58,950 bases of DNA from Cupriavidus sp. Its GTDB lineage: Bacteria; Pseudomonadota; Gammaproteobacteria; Burkholderiales; Burkholderiaceae. The position numbers and the translations under genes are program-made. Below are positions 27,375-35,831 of the stretch, in pieces; within the stretch, counting starts at the first letter, position 1, and the number at the start of each line of letters is the position of its first letter. Under the pieces are notes generated by a model. The model made no database searches, was not told the DNA's origin, and saw nothing but the letters and a program-made list of their open reading frames with translations. The stretch spans positions 1 to 58,950 of the forward strand of contig JAPSLC010000033.1 in assembly GCA_031181345.1 (NCBI GenBank), written 5' to 3'.

Positions 27375-28382
27375 CTAGAACCCTTCCAGCACCACCTTGC
27401 CGCGCGCCCGGCCGCTTTCGATCAGCGCATGGGCGCGGCGCAGATTGGCGGCATTGATCGTGCCGAAGTGCTCGCCGAGCGTGGTGCGGATCGTGCCGGC
27501 GTCGATCAGCTGCGCGACGCGGGTCAGCAATTCGTGCTGGCGAATCATGTCCGGGGTCTCGAACATCGGCCGCGCGAACATGAATTCCCAATGCAGCGAC
27601 AGCGACTTGCGCTTCATCGGCATGACGTCGAGCGTGGCCGGGTCGTCGATCACGGCGAGCTGGCCCTGGGGCGCCAGCACGTCGATCAGTTGCGCGTAGT
27701 GCTGTCCGGTATGGGTCAGGCTGGCGACGTGCTCGACCTGCGATACGCCGATTCGCTCGAGCTCTTCGCGCAGTGGCTTGGTGTGGTCAATCACATGATG
27801 GGCGCCAAGCGACGCGACCCAGTCGCGCGTTTCCGGGCGCGAGGCCGTGCCGATCACCTTCAGGCCGGTCAGTTGCCGTGCCAGCTGCGTCAGGATCGAG
27901 CCGACCCCGCCGGCGGCGCCGACGATCAGCAGATGCTGGCCCGCGCCGCCGTGCTCGGGAACGCGCAGCCGGTCGAACAGCAGTTCCCACGCGGTGATCG
28001 TGGTCAGCGGCAGGGCCGCGGCCTCGGCGTCCGATAGCGAAGCGGGCTTGCGCGCGGCGATGCGTTCGTCGACCAGGCAGTACTCCGCGTTGCTCCCCGA
28101 CCGCGTGATCGAGCCGGCGAAGTAGACCTCGTCGCCCGGCGCGAACAGCGTGACCGCGCTGCCCACGCGAACGACCTTGCCGACCGCATCCCAGCCGAGC
28201 ACGCGCATGGCGGCCACAGGGGACGAGGCACGGACCTTGGTGTCGACCGGATTGACGGCGATGGCGCTCACCTGGACCAGCAGGTCGCGCGGACCCGGCT
28301 CGGGCATCGGCAGATCGACGTCGACCAGCGCCGCAGGGTCGTCGATCGGCAGGCCGTGCTGGAGGTAGGCGATGGCTTTCAT
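27375..28382 (-). CDS. Zinc-type alcohol dehydrogenase-like / quinone oxidoreductase family protein
   Basis: A 335-residue medium-chain dehydrogenase/reductase. It has the N-terminal GroES-like domain ('PGPRDLLVQVSAIAVNPVDTKVR') and the NADPH Rossmann motif 'LLIVGAAGGVGSILTQLARQ' (about residues 152-170). Catalytic-zinc cysteines are absent, so despite the common database name it is probably a quinone- or enone-reductase. It is divergent from a LysR gene with 120 bp between them, the typical arrangement of a regulator controlling its neighbour. Confidence 0.9.
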   Translation of the reverse strand: MKAIAYLQHGLPIDDPAALVDVDLPMPEPGPRDLLVQVSAIAVNPVDTKVRASSPVAAMRVLGWDAVGKVVRVGSAVTLFAPGDEVYFAGSITRSGSNAEYCLVDERIAARKPASLSDAEAAALPLTTITAWELLFDRLRVPEHGGAGQHLLIVGAAGGVGSILTQLARQLTGLKVIGTASRPETRDWVASLGAHHVIDHTKPLREELERIGVSQVEHVASLTHTGQHYAQLIDVLAPQGQLAVIDDPATLDVMPMKRKSLSLHWEFMFARPMFETPDMIRQHELLTRVAQLIDAGTIRTTLGEHFGTINAANLRRAHALIESGRARGKVVLEGF

Positions 28383-28502
28383 GTGGGCTCCGTTTCTTCA
28401 GGGATGTCAGGACGTGAGATAAGCGTAGACACCATCATGCCCGGCCGATCTTCTATCCGGTAAGCGGTAAAATCCGCCAGCACTTTCTCTCCAGGAATGA
28501 AA

Positions 28503-29423
28503 ATGATCCGTCTGGAAGACCTGACGCTGTTCGTGCGCAGCGCCGCGCTGGGCAGCTTTTCCAGCGCCGCGCGCGAGGCCGATCTGCTGCCGGGACAGGT
28601 CAGCGCGGCGGTCAAGCGGCTGGAGCGCGATCTCGATATCCGGCTGTTCGCCCGCTCGACCCGGAGCCTGCGCCTGACCGCCGAAGGGGAGCGCTATCTG
28701 CCCTACGCGCAGGAAGTGCTGGCCACGTTGAACGAGGGCCGCGACAGGCTACGGGGCGATGATGCGGCGCTGAGCGGCCTGCTGCGCGTCACGGCGCCGT
28801 CGGACCTGGGCCGCAATGTGCTGCTGCCCTGGATCACCGAATTCCGCCGCGCCCATCCCGACCTGACGCTGCGGCTCTATCTGTCCGACCACGTCACCGA
28901 CGTCTTTCGCGATCCGGTCGATGTCGCGATCCGCTACGCCCGGAACGAGGAGGCCAGCTACGTGGCCCTGCCGCTGGCGCCCGAGAACCGGCGGGTGCTG
29001 ATCGCCTCGCCGGCCTACCTGGCCCGGCACGGCCGTCCGCAATCGCTGGACGAACTGGCCTCGCATCGCTGCCTGCTGTATCACCTGAGCGGCCGCGTCT
29101 ACGACAAATGGCCATTCGAAACAGCGGCCGGCCGGCGGCTGATCGGGGTCAAGGGAAGCCTGTACACCGACGACGCGGACGTCGTCCGCCGCTGGGCGGT
29201 GCAGGGCGAGGGCATCGCCTACAAGTCGTGGCTGGACGTCTGCGGCGACGTGCAGGCCGGCCGCCTGACGGTGCTGCTGCCGCACGAGACGGGCGAGAGC
29301 ACGCCGCTGCAACTGGTCTGTCCGCACCGCAAACAGTTCTCGCCGGCCGTGCGGCAATTGCAGGCCTTGTTGAAGGAGCGGTGCGCGGGATTGACGGCGC
29401 AGTATGCGGCGGTGGTGGCTTGA
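28503..29423 (+). CDS. LysR family transcriptional regulator
   Basis: The 306-residue protein has the N-terminal winged HTH ('LEDLTLFVRSAALGSFSSAAREADLLPGQVSAAVKRLERDLDIRLFARSTR') and a LysR effector-binding domain of the CrgA/DmlR-like type. The ATG at 28503 has AGGA six bases upstream; the ATG at 28497 is too close to it. It most likely controls the divergent oxidoreductase gene, with operator sites in the 120-bp gap; no inducer can be deduced. Confidence 0.92.
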   Translation: MIRLEDLTLFVRSAALGSFSSAAREADLLPGQVSAAVKRLERDLDIRLFARSTRSLRLTAEGERYLPYAQEVLATLNEGRDRLRGDDAALSGLLRVTAPSDLGRNVLLPWITEFRRAHPDLTLRLYLSDHVTDVFRDPVDVAIRYARNEEASYVALPLAPENRRVLIASPAYLARHGRPQSLDELASHRCLLYHLSGRVYDKWPFETAAGRRLIGVKGSLYTDDADVVRRWAVQGEGIAYKSWLDVCGDVQAGRLTVLLPHETGESTPLQLVCPHRKQFSPAVRQLQALLKERCAGLTAQYAAVVA

Positions 29424-29462
29424 CTCTGGCGCGCGAGGCGACAGCGGTGATGGGTAGACCCC

Positions 29463-29555
29463 AATCGCCGCAAGGCATGCGGAGATTGGACGGCCGATTC
29501 GCCGCATCTCTTGCGGAGATTAGCCGGGCTATTCACCGCAAGATCTGCGGCGATC
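29463..29555. repeat. Three palindromes at an exact 34-bp period
   Basis: Three 25-bp imperfect palindromes start at 29463, 29497 and 29531. The consensus is A(A/T)TC-n-CCGCA-N5-TGCGG-n-GAT(T/C); the 10-base arms are conserved while the central five bases differ (AGGCA, TCTCT, AGATC). The 9-bp spacers are unrelated to one another. The array fills the gap between the LysR stop and the ANT(3'')-like gene, 94 bp before its start. It could be an iterated operator, a REP-type cluster or a set of terminator hairpins. Unit length and variable centre do not fit CRISPR. Confidence 0.8.
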
Positions 29556-29648
29556 AGCCCCGGCGGGCCAGGAACATGGCTGCCTGCGCGCCAGTATTGC
29601 GATGCCGTTGAAACGACCACCTGACAGAGCCACGACGCCTACGCCACC

Positions 29649-30449
29649 ATGCCAGCTCGCGCGAACGAGTCCGTCCCAATCGAAGTCCGGCGCATCCTGG
29701 ATGTTGTCGCCGCCGTGCTGGACGACAACATCGCCGGCGCCTATCTGTTCGGCTCCGCCATCGCGGGCGGGCTGCGGCCAGACAGCGATGTCGACCTGCT
29801 GGTGCTGACGCATCGAATGCTGTCCGGGCAACGCCGCCAGCAGTTGGTGTCCGCGTTGATGAAGGTTTCGGGCGCACGCGCCGAGCAGGGGCCCGCCCGC
29901 AATGCCGAGGTCACGATCGTCGTGGTCGACGAGATCGCCCCGTGGCGGCATCCGGCGCGCAGCGATTTCGTCTACGGCGAATGGCTGCGCGACGAGTTCG
30001 AGTGCGGCGTGGTGCCGGCGCCGGCCATCGATCCGGACCTGACGTTGGTGCTGGCGACAGCCTTGCAGGGCCACCGCGCATTGATCGGTCCGGCGCTTGC
30101 CAAATTGCTTACTGGCATTCCCGACGCCGATATCCGCCGCGCGATCGCGGACAGCCTGCCGGCGCTGGTGGCGAACGTCTCCGGCGACGAACGCAACGTG
30201 ATGCTGACGCTGGCCCGCATGTGGGTCACGCTGGCGACGGGCAACATCGTGCCGAAGGATGCCGCCGCGGATTGGCTGCTGCCACGCCTGCCGCCCAAGC
30301 GTCGCGGGCTACTGGCAACGGCGCGCGATGCGTATCGTGGCCATGCCGCACAGGAAGCGTGGCACGAACATCGGGACGAGGTGCACGCATGGGTACGCGA
30401 TGTCAGCCAGTCCATCGCGCGAATCATTCAGCAAGACGGCGGCGCGTGA
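29649..30449 (+). CDS. ANT(3'')-like aminoglycoside nucleotidyltransferase
   Basis: The 266-residue protein aligns along its length with AadA-type ANT(3'') enzymes, which adenylylate streptomycin and spectinomycin. Visible are the nucleotidyltransferase motif YLFGSAIAGGLRPDSDVDLL (Mg ligands Asp47 and Asp49), Glu87 in AEVTIVV, Trp112 in GEWLR and Asp180 in GDERN. These match the catalytic and drug-contact residues of AadA. The C-terminal helical domain 'PKDAAADWLLPRLPP' is also shared. It is not in an integron: no attC site or integrase is nearby and its codon use fits the chromosome, so it looks intrinsic. Actual drug range is inferred from the family. Confidence 0.9.
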   Translation: MPARANESVPIEVRRILDVVAAVLDDNIAGAYLFGSAIAGGLRPDSDVDLLVLTHRMLSGQRRQQLVSALMKVSGARAEQGPARNAEVTIVVVDEIAPWRHPARSDFVYGEWLRDEFECGVVPAPAIDPDLTLVLATALQGHRALIGPALAKLLTGIPDADIRRAIADSLPALVANVSGDERNVMLTLARMWVTLATGNIVPKDAAADWLLPRLPPKRRGLLATARDAYRGHAAQEAWHEHRDEVHAWVRDVSQSIARIIQQDGGA

Positions 30450-30464
30450 GAACCCATGCCGCAG

Positions 30465-31688
30465 CTAGGCCGCGCGCCTGAACTGGAAGGCCATCATCAC
30501 CAGCGCCACCACCGCCAGGGCCAGCGGCACGAACGATACCCACAGCACGGTATCCCAGTCGTAGGCCGCCAATAGTCCGCCGGAGGCAAACGAGCCGACC
30601 GCCATCGTGCCGAAGACGATGAAATCGTTGAGGGACTGGACCTTGGTTTTCTCCTCGGGCCGGTGGCATTCCAGCACCAGCGCCGAGGCGCCCACGAAGC
30701 CGAAGTTCCAGCCGAGCCCGAGCAGGATCAAGGTCAGCCAGAAGTGGGCGACATCGATGCCGGTCAGGCCGATCGCCGCCGAAATTCCGGTCAGCAACAG
30801 CCCGGCCGTGACGACCCGCAGCGCACCGAAGCGGGTGATCAAGCGCCCCGTGAAGAAGCTGGGCGCATACATTGCGATGACGTGCCACTGCAGCCCAAGG
30901 TTTGCGTTTGCCTGCGAATGGCCGCACAGATGCATTGCCAGAGGCGCCGCCGTCATCAGGAAATTCATCAGCATGTACGTCACGGCGCCGCACATGACGG
31001 CGGTCACGAACAGCGGCTGGCGGGCGATCGTCGACAGTGGCCGTCCCTTGGCGACCTCCGCCGCCGTCGGCATGGGCAAGCGCACGCCCCACAGCACCAG
31101 CGCCGACACGAGCGCGACGATGGCCTGCACGATGAAGGTGGCGGCGAACATGTGCGGCGGCCACAGATGCATGGTGTGCGTGACCAGTTGCGGCCCGACG
31201 ACACCGGCGACAACACCGCCTCCCATCACGAAGGAGAGCGCACGCGGGCGCAGTGCCGGGGAGACGCCATCGGCCGCGGCGAAGCGGAACGACAGCACCA
31301 CGGCGGCATAGGCGCCGCCGAAGAAGGTGGCAAGGCAGAACAGCCAGAACGAGCTCAGCACGACGGCGGCCGCCGCCAGCAAGCCGACCAGCACTCCACA
31401 TGCGGTGCCGGCCAGGAAGGAGGCGCGTCTTCCGTACCGGCGCGCGATGGCGCCGGTCGGCAGGATGCACGCCGCCATGCCCACGACGAAGATCGAAATG
31501 GGCAGCGTGGCCAGCGTCTTGTCCGGTGCCAGCATGTCGCCGACGATCGCGCCGGTCGCATAGACCACGACCGAATTCGCGCCGGCCAGTGCCTGCGCGA
31601 CGGTCAGCCGCGCGATATTGCCGCGCTGCTCGCGCTCGGAGAGTTCGGCGACGGCATCGCTCAATGACGCAGGGGCAACGTTCGACAA
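30465..31688 (-). CDS. MFS transporter
   Basis: A 407-residue major facilitator with about twelve hydrophobic segments, a charged central loop near residues 190-205 ('GVRLPMPTAAEVAKGRP') and the loop 2-3 motif 'GAIARRYGRRASFLAGTACG'. It is convergent with the ANT gene (15 bp between stops) and divergent from lysE. A drug-efflux role is possible given the neighbouring resistance-type enzymes, but nothing in the sequence identifies the substrate. Confidence 0.88.
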   Translation of the reverse strand: MSNVAPASLSDAVAELSEREQRGNIARLTVAQALAGANSVVVYATGAIVGDMLAPDKTLATLPISIFVVGMAACILPTGAIARRYGRRASFLAGTACGVLVGLLAAAAVVLSSFWLFCLATFFGGAYAAVVLSFRFAAADGVSPALRPRALSFVMGGGVVAGVVGPQLVTHTMHLWPPHMFAATFIVQAIVALVSALVLWGVRLPMPTAAEVAKGRPLSTIARQPLFVTAVMCGAVTYMLMNFLMTAAPLAMHLCGHSQANANLGLQWHVIAMYAPSFFTGRLITRFGALRVVTAGLLLTGISAAIGLTGIDVAHFWLTLILLGLGWNFGFVGASALVLECHRPEEKTKVQSLNDFIVFGTMAVGSFASGGLLAAYDWDTVLWVSFVPLALAVVALVMMAFQFRRAA

Positions 31689-31958
31689 GACATACCTCGG
31701 CAGAAAATTAGGGTTCTCACTGCTACACGGTGAGTCACTGCCGGTGCGAAGGCCGGCGGCACGGCAGCGCGGATTTTCGGCGCATTATGCTCGGTCGGCA
31801 ATGAAGATTTAGTATCGCGCACCGAAGAAATTCTTTGTCGAGTCCGGTTCCGCGGCGCGGGAAAGCATGCTGCGGTGCATGAACGCCCGGACATTCATCC
31901 TGCTGTAGAGTAACGGTTCTTTATTTCCCCACGATGCTCGCCATTCGGAGACCGAGCC

Positions 31959-32609
31959 ATGGAATTCGTTATCCCAAGTACCGGCAATCTGGTCCTGTTC
32001 GTCAGCGCCGCCCTCGTGTTGTTGGTGATTCCGGGCCCGGCGGTGCTGTACATCATTGCGCAGTCGGTGGAGCAGGGCCGCAAGGCCGGGCTGGTATCGG
32101 ATCTGGGCATCCATACCGCCACGCTGGTGCACGTGCTGGCCGCCGCGCTGGGCCTGTCTGCCTTGCTGGCGTCGTCGGCCGTGGCCTTCAGCATCCTGAA
32201 GTATGCCGGCGCCGCCTACCTGATCTGGCTGGGCCTGAAGAAGATATTCGGCCGTCCGGCGCCCGCGGTCGTCGATGCGGTGCCGCAGCAGCGCCGCTAC
32301 GCGCGGTTGTACCGCGACGGCTTTATCGTCAACCTGCTCAATCCCAAGACCGCGCTGTTCTTCCTGGCCTTCCTGCCGCAATTCGTCGACGTCGGCCGCG
32401 GCCATGTGGCGATGCAGATTGTCTTCCTGGGGTTGTTGTTCACGCTGCTCGGCTTTGTCAGCGATGCGTGCTACGCGCTGGCCGCCAGCGCGGCGGGCCG
32501 CTGGCTGCGACATAGCCGGGGCTATCTGACGTTCGAGCGCTACGTGGGTGGGACGCTGCTGATCGGGCTGGGCATCACCGCCGCATTTGCCGGGAACGGC
32601 AAGAAGTAG
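31959..32609 (+). CDS. LysE/RhtB family amino-acid exporter
   Basis: This 216-residue inner-membrane protein has about six membrane segments. Family motifs are 'LVLLVIPGPAVLYIIAQSVEQGRKAGLVSDLGIHTATLVH', 'YLIWLGLKKI' and 'LLNPKTALFFLAFLPQFV'. RhtB-type carriers export homoserine, threonine, leucine or related compounds, and the substrate here is undetermined. The upstream 270 bp (31689-31958), divergent from the MFS gene, hold no gene; I saw no convincing consensus promoter there. Confidence 0.93.
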   Translation: MEFVIPSTGNLVLFVSAALVLLVIPGPAVLYIIAQSVEQGRKAGLVSDLGIHTATLVHVLAAALGLSALLASSAVAFSILKYAGAAYLIWLGLKKIFGRPAPAVVDAVPQQRRYARLYRDGFIVNLLNPKTALFFLAFLPQFVDVGRGHVAMQIVFLGLLFTLLGFVSDACYALAASAAGRWLRHSRGYLTFERYVGGTLLIGLGITAAFAGNGKK

Positions 32610-32625
32610 CCGGCGGCAAGAAGCG

Positions 32626-33234
32626 TCACCGAACCCGGATGTCCGCCGCGACAGAGTTTGTGTCCTGTTGGATCGCGTCCCAGTGGTCCCGCGTCAACCG
32701 ATACACGCAGTGCTCCTTCAGCGGATGGCCGTCCGGCACGTTCGGGTGTTCGAAGGTCTCCGCGCAGCGCCGCATGCCCAGCCGTTCCATCACCGCCTGC
32801 GAGGGCCGGTTCAGCAAGGCCGTGAACGACACGATTTCGTTCAGGCCGAATAGCTCGAAGCCGGCGCGCAAGGAGGCACGCGCGGCCTCGCTGGCGTAGC
32901 CCTGGCCCCAGTAGCCGGCCGCAAGGCGCCAGCCGATTTCCACGCAGGGCGCGAATGGCAATGGTGCGCTCGGGATGTTCAGGCCCACCATGCCGATAAA
33001 GGCGCCATCTTCCTTGCGTTCCACAGCCCAGAACCCGAACCCGTGCTGCGCGATATGCGCGCTGCAGCGAGCGATCATCGCGTCGCTCGAGGTGCGGTCG
33101 AAGGGCGCCGGAAAGAAGCGCATGACGTGGGCATCGGCATTGAGCGCGGCAAAGGGCTCGCTGTCCGAAGCGCGCCATGGGCGCACGATCAGGCGAGGCG
33201 TTTCGAGCTGGATGGGACGCGGCCCTGGATGCAT
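32626..33234 (-). CDS. GNAT family N-acetyltransferase (RimJ/RimL-like)
   Basis: A 202-residue acetyl-CoA-dependent acetyltransferase. It begins with the RimJ/RimL-type strand 'IQLETPRLIVRPWRASDSE' and has the acetyl-CoA pyrophosphate loop 'YWGQGYASEAARA' followed by 'FTALLNRPSQAVMERLGM'. The start at 33234 has a GGAGAT Shine-Dalgarno sequence; the open frame extends much further upstream without conservation. It is convergent with lysE (16 bp). The acceptor may be a protein N-terminus or a small molecule; context does not decide. Confidence 0.9.
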   Translation of the reverse strand: MHPGPRPIQLETPRLIVRPWRASDSEPFAALNADAHVMRFFPAPFDRTSSDAMIARCSAHIAQHGFGFWAVERKEDGAFIGMVGLNIPSAPLPFAPCVEIGWRLAAGYWGQGYASEAARASLRAGFELFGLNEIVSFTALLNRPSQAVMERLGMRRCAETFEHPNVPDGHPLKEHCVYRLTRDHWDAIQQDTNSVAADIRVR

Positions 33235-33345
33235 TGGGATCTCCGTTCGCACAAGTACTTGAGGGAAGCGCGGCTGCTCGCTCGCACCGGTCTCGCACCA
33301 TGTCGGCGTAGACTGGCCACGTGCAATGCTACGCCAGGAAACGCG

Positions 33346-33969
33346 ATGGAACAGTTCAGCTTGTTCGAGGGCGACGCCGCGCCGGCCTCGATTCCGGGCC
33401 TGGTCTACGAGCCCGAATTCCTGTCCCGCGACGAAGAGGCGTCGATCATCGACATCATACGGTCGCTGCCGCTGCAGGCCGCACGGTACAAGGGCTACCT
33501 GGCCCTGCGCCGCGTGGTCAGCTTCGGCGGCAGCTACGACTTCGACAGCAATGAATTGCTGCCGGCGCAGGCGCTGGACGAGCGGCTGCTGCCGCTGCGC
33601 GAGCGCGTGGCCCGATGGGCCGGCGTGCCGCCCGAGCGCCTCGTGCATGCATTGGTGGCCGAGTACGCGCCCGGCACGCCGCTGGGCTGGCATCGCGACG
33701 TGCCGGAATTCGAGCGCGTTTTCGGCGTTTCGCTCGGCGGCGCCGCGCGACTGCGGTTTCGCCCTTATCCCTACAGCCCGGCGCTACGGCGGCGGATCCT
33801 GGCCCTTGAAGTGCAAGCCAGGTCGATCTACCGGCTGGAGGGGGACGCCCGTTGGCGATGGCAACACAGCGTCGAGCCCACCCGGGAACTGCGCTGGTCG
33901 ATCACGTTTCGGGAACGGCGGGACGTCGCGCGCAAGATGCCAGAAAGGAAGGAAGGAGATAAGAAATGA
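33346..33969 (+). CDS. AlkB-like 2-oxoglutarate/Fe(II)-dependent dioxygenase
   Basis: A 207-residue AlkB-family enzyme, expected to remove alkyl groups from nucleic-acid bases by oxidation. Iron ligands are the His and Asp in GWHRDVPEF and the His in RWQHSVEP; the 2-oxoglutarate Arg is in 'LRWSITFRERRD'. 'LVAEYAPGTPLGWHRD' and 'GVSLGGAARLRFRP' are typical of the short bacterial AlkB2/3-like group. The ATG at 33346 has a CAGGAA Shine-Dalgarno sequence. Its stop overlaps the start of the aminoglycoside kinase gene (ATGA at 33966-33969), so the two are translated together. Confidence 0.92.
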   Translation: MEQFSLFEGDAAPASIPGLVYEPEFLSRDEEASIIDIIRSLPLQAARYKGYLALRRVVSFGGSYDFDSNELLPAQALDERLLPLRERVARWAGVPPERLVHALVAEYAPGTPLGWHRDVPEFERVFGVSLGGAARLRFRPYPYSPALRRRILALEVQARSIYRLEGDARWRWQHSVEPTRELRWSITFRERRDVARKMPERKEGDKK

Positions 33970-34766
33970 CGCTACCTGCGGCGCTGGCCGATAACGATCG
34001 CCTTCGCTGGATTCCGGTTCGCACGGGGGAATCGGGCGACCTTGTCTATCGGCGCCATGACGGCCAGGCCTTTGCCAAGATTGCGCCGGCTTCCCGCTCG
34101 GCGGAGCTCGCCGCGGAGCGCGATCGGCTGGTCTGGCTGGAGGGCAAAGGCATTGCTTGCCCCAAGGTCATCGACTGGCACGAAGCGGGAACGCAGGTCT
34201 GCCTCGTGATGACGGCCGTCGCAGGCGTGCCTGCGGCCGATTTGCCCGGTACGGATCTGCTGGGGGCATGGCCTTCGATGGCGCGCCAGCTTGGCGCCCT
34301 GCACGCGTTGCAGCCTGACGACTGCCCGTTCGATCGCAGCCTGTCGGCGATGTTCGGGCGCGCAGTGGACGTGGTGGCCCGCGATGCGGTCAATCCGGAC
34401 TTCCTGCCCGACGAGGACAAGGGCACCTCGGGAGCCGAACTGCTGTCGCGCGTCGAACGCGAGCTGCCCATCCGTCTTGCACAGGAGACCGACTCCAAGG
34501 TCGTCTGTCACGGCGATCCCTGTCTGCCGAACTTCATGGTCGACCCGCACACGCTGCAATGTACGGGCCTGATCGACCTGGGTCGGCTCGGCCGGGCGGA
34601 CCGCTATGCCGACCTTGCGCTGATGGTGGCCAATGCCGACGAAAGCTGGCAAACACCGCAGCAGGCGGAACAGGCATTCGCCGTGCTGTTCGACACGCTC
34701 GCGCTGACGGCCGACCGTGAGCGATTGGCCTTCTATTTGCGGCTCGATCCGCTGACCTGGGGGTGA
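33966..34766 (+). CDS. APH(3'')-Ib-like streptomycin phosphotransferase
   Basis: The 266 residues follow the StrA/APH(3'')-Ib enzyme almost end to end: 'GESGDLVYRRHDGQAFAKIAP', 'LLGAWPSMARQLGALH', 'GRAVDVVARDAVNPDFLPDE' and the C-terminus 'LAFYLRLDPLTWG'. ATP-site Lys38, the catalytic loop CHGDPCLPNF (Asp184, Asn189) and the Mg-binding Asp204 in GLIDLGRLG are intact, so it should phosphorylate streptomycin at the 3'' hydroxyl. Unlike mobile strA it has no strB (APH(6)-Id) partner and no transposon; instead it is coupled to alkB. GC content fits the chromosome. Activity is inferred from motifs. Confidence 0.93.
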   Translation: MTLPAALADNDRLRWIPVRTGESGDLVYRRHDGQAFAKIAPASRSAELAAERDRLVWLEGKGIACPKVIDWHEAGTQVCLVMTAVAGVPAADLPGTDLLGAWPSMARQLGALHALQPDDCPFDRSLSAMFGRAVDVVARDAVNPDFLPDEDKGTSGAELLSRVERELPIRLAQETDSKVVCHGDPCLPNFMVDPHTLQCTGLIDLGRLGRADRYADLALMVANADESWQTPQQAEQAFAVLFDTLALTADRERLAFYLRLDPLTWG

Positions 34767-34790
34767 ACGGCCCCACTGCCGCGCGCTTGC

Positions 34791-35762
34791 CTAGCGCAAC
34801 TCGTCCTCGATATAAGCCCGCACGACATCGACGAAGCTGGCGTCACCGCGCAGCCCGAGCTGCTCGGCACGCGTCGTGTCCCAGCGGCCCGGCCAGCTGC
34901 CGACGATCTGCTGCACGCGGCTGTCGGGCTGGCGGCGAATGCGGCTGGCGGCCTCGTCGCCGGCAACTTCACGCAACGCGTCGATCATGTCGTCCACGGT
35001 GACCGAAACGCCCGGCAGATTGACGATGCGCCGGTTGCCCAGGCGTTCGCCGGGCAGTTCGCTGCCGGCGATCAGCGCCTCGATGGCGCGGCGCGGCGAC
35101 AGCAGCCACAGCCGCCTGTCGCCCGGCACCGGGCACACCGCTTCCTCGCCGTTCAGCGGCTCACGAATGATGCCGCTGGCAAACGACGATGCGGCGGCAT
35201 TGGGCCGGCCCGGACGCACGCTGATGGTGGGCAGCCGCAGCACGACGCCGTCGACAAAGCCGCGCCGGCTGTAATCGGCCAGCATCAATTCGGCGATGGC
35301 CTTTTGCGTGCCATAGGACGATTGCGGATCGAGCGCGGTATCGTCGCGCACCACCTCGGGCAGCGTGCCGCCATAGACGGCCACCGAGCTGGTGAACACG
35401 ACGCGCGGCCGATGTCCCCGTGCCCGGCACACTTCCAGCAGCGTGCGCGAGGCATCGAGGTTGATGCGCATGCCCAGATCGAAATCGGCCTCGGCCTGGC
35501 CGCTGACGATGGCGGCCAGATGGAACACCACCGCGGTGTCCTTGTCGATCGCACGTTCGAGCAGGGTGGGGTCGGCGATATCGCCGACCAATGCGGTCAC
35601 GCGCTTGTCTCCGGGATCGTTGCCTTGCACGACATCGACCAGGACCAGTGCCGTGATCGGCGCTGGCTTGCCGTCGGCCCCGATGAGTTCGCCGCGCGAC
35701 AGCAGCTGTTTGGCCAGACGCTGGCCGAGGAATCCGGCGCCGCCGGTGATCAGTACTTTCAT
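34791..35762 (-). CDS. denD: D-erythronate dehydrogenase (NAD-dependent SDR)
   Basis: A 323-residue extended SDR with the Gly-rich motif 'VLITGGAGFLGQRLAKQLL' at the N-terminus and the catalytic YGTQK. It matches DenD, which in Cupriavidus oxidises D-erythronate to 2-oxo-tetronate with NAD+. Company with otnI, otnC and otnK supports this over a nucleotide-sugar epimerase role. The start at 35762 is used because the Rossmann strand begins right after it; the frame is open upstream. It is the last gene of the operon, 69 bp after otnI, and converges on the aph gene (24 bp). Confidence 0.92.
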   Translation of the reverse strand: MKVLITGGAGFLGQRLAKQLLSRGELIGADGKPAPITALVLVDVVQGNDPGDKRVTALVGDIADPTLLERAIDKDTAVVFHLAAIVSGQAEADFDLGMRINLDASRTLLEVCRARGHRPRVVFTSSVAVYGGTLPEVVRDDTALDPQSSYGTQKAIAELMLADYSRRGFVDGVVLRLPTISVRPGRPNAAASSFASGIIREPLNGEEAVCPVPGDRRLWLLSPRRAIEALIAGSELPGERLGNRRIVNLPGVSVTVDDMIDALREVAGDEAASRIRRQPDSRVQQIVGSWPGRWDTTRAEQLGLRGDASFVDVVRAYIEDELR

Positions 35763-35831
35763 GATGCGTTGCCTCGTTGAATCGCGAGATCGGCGTGCAG
35801 CCCGCCGCGAATGTCTGTGCTGCCGCAATGA

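Noticed and set aside
29463..29555. Possible short CRISPR array
   Set aside because: The spacers are 9 bp, the variable part is the centre of each palindrome, there are only three units and no cas genes are present.
29649..34766. Mobile resistance island carrying the two aminoglycoside enzymes
   Set aside because: No transposase, integrase, terminal inverted repeats, attC site or target duplication was seen, and base composition matches the flanks.
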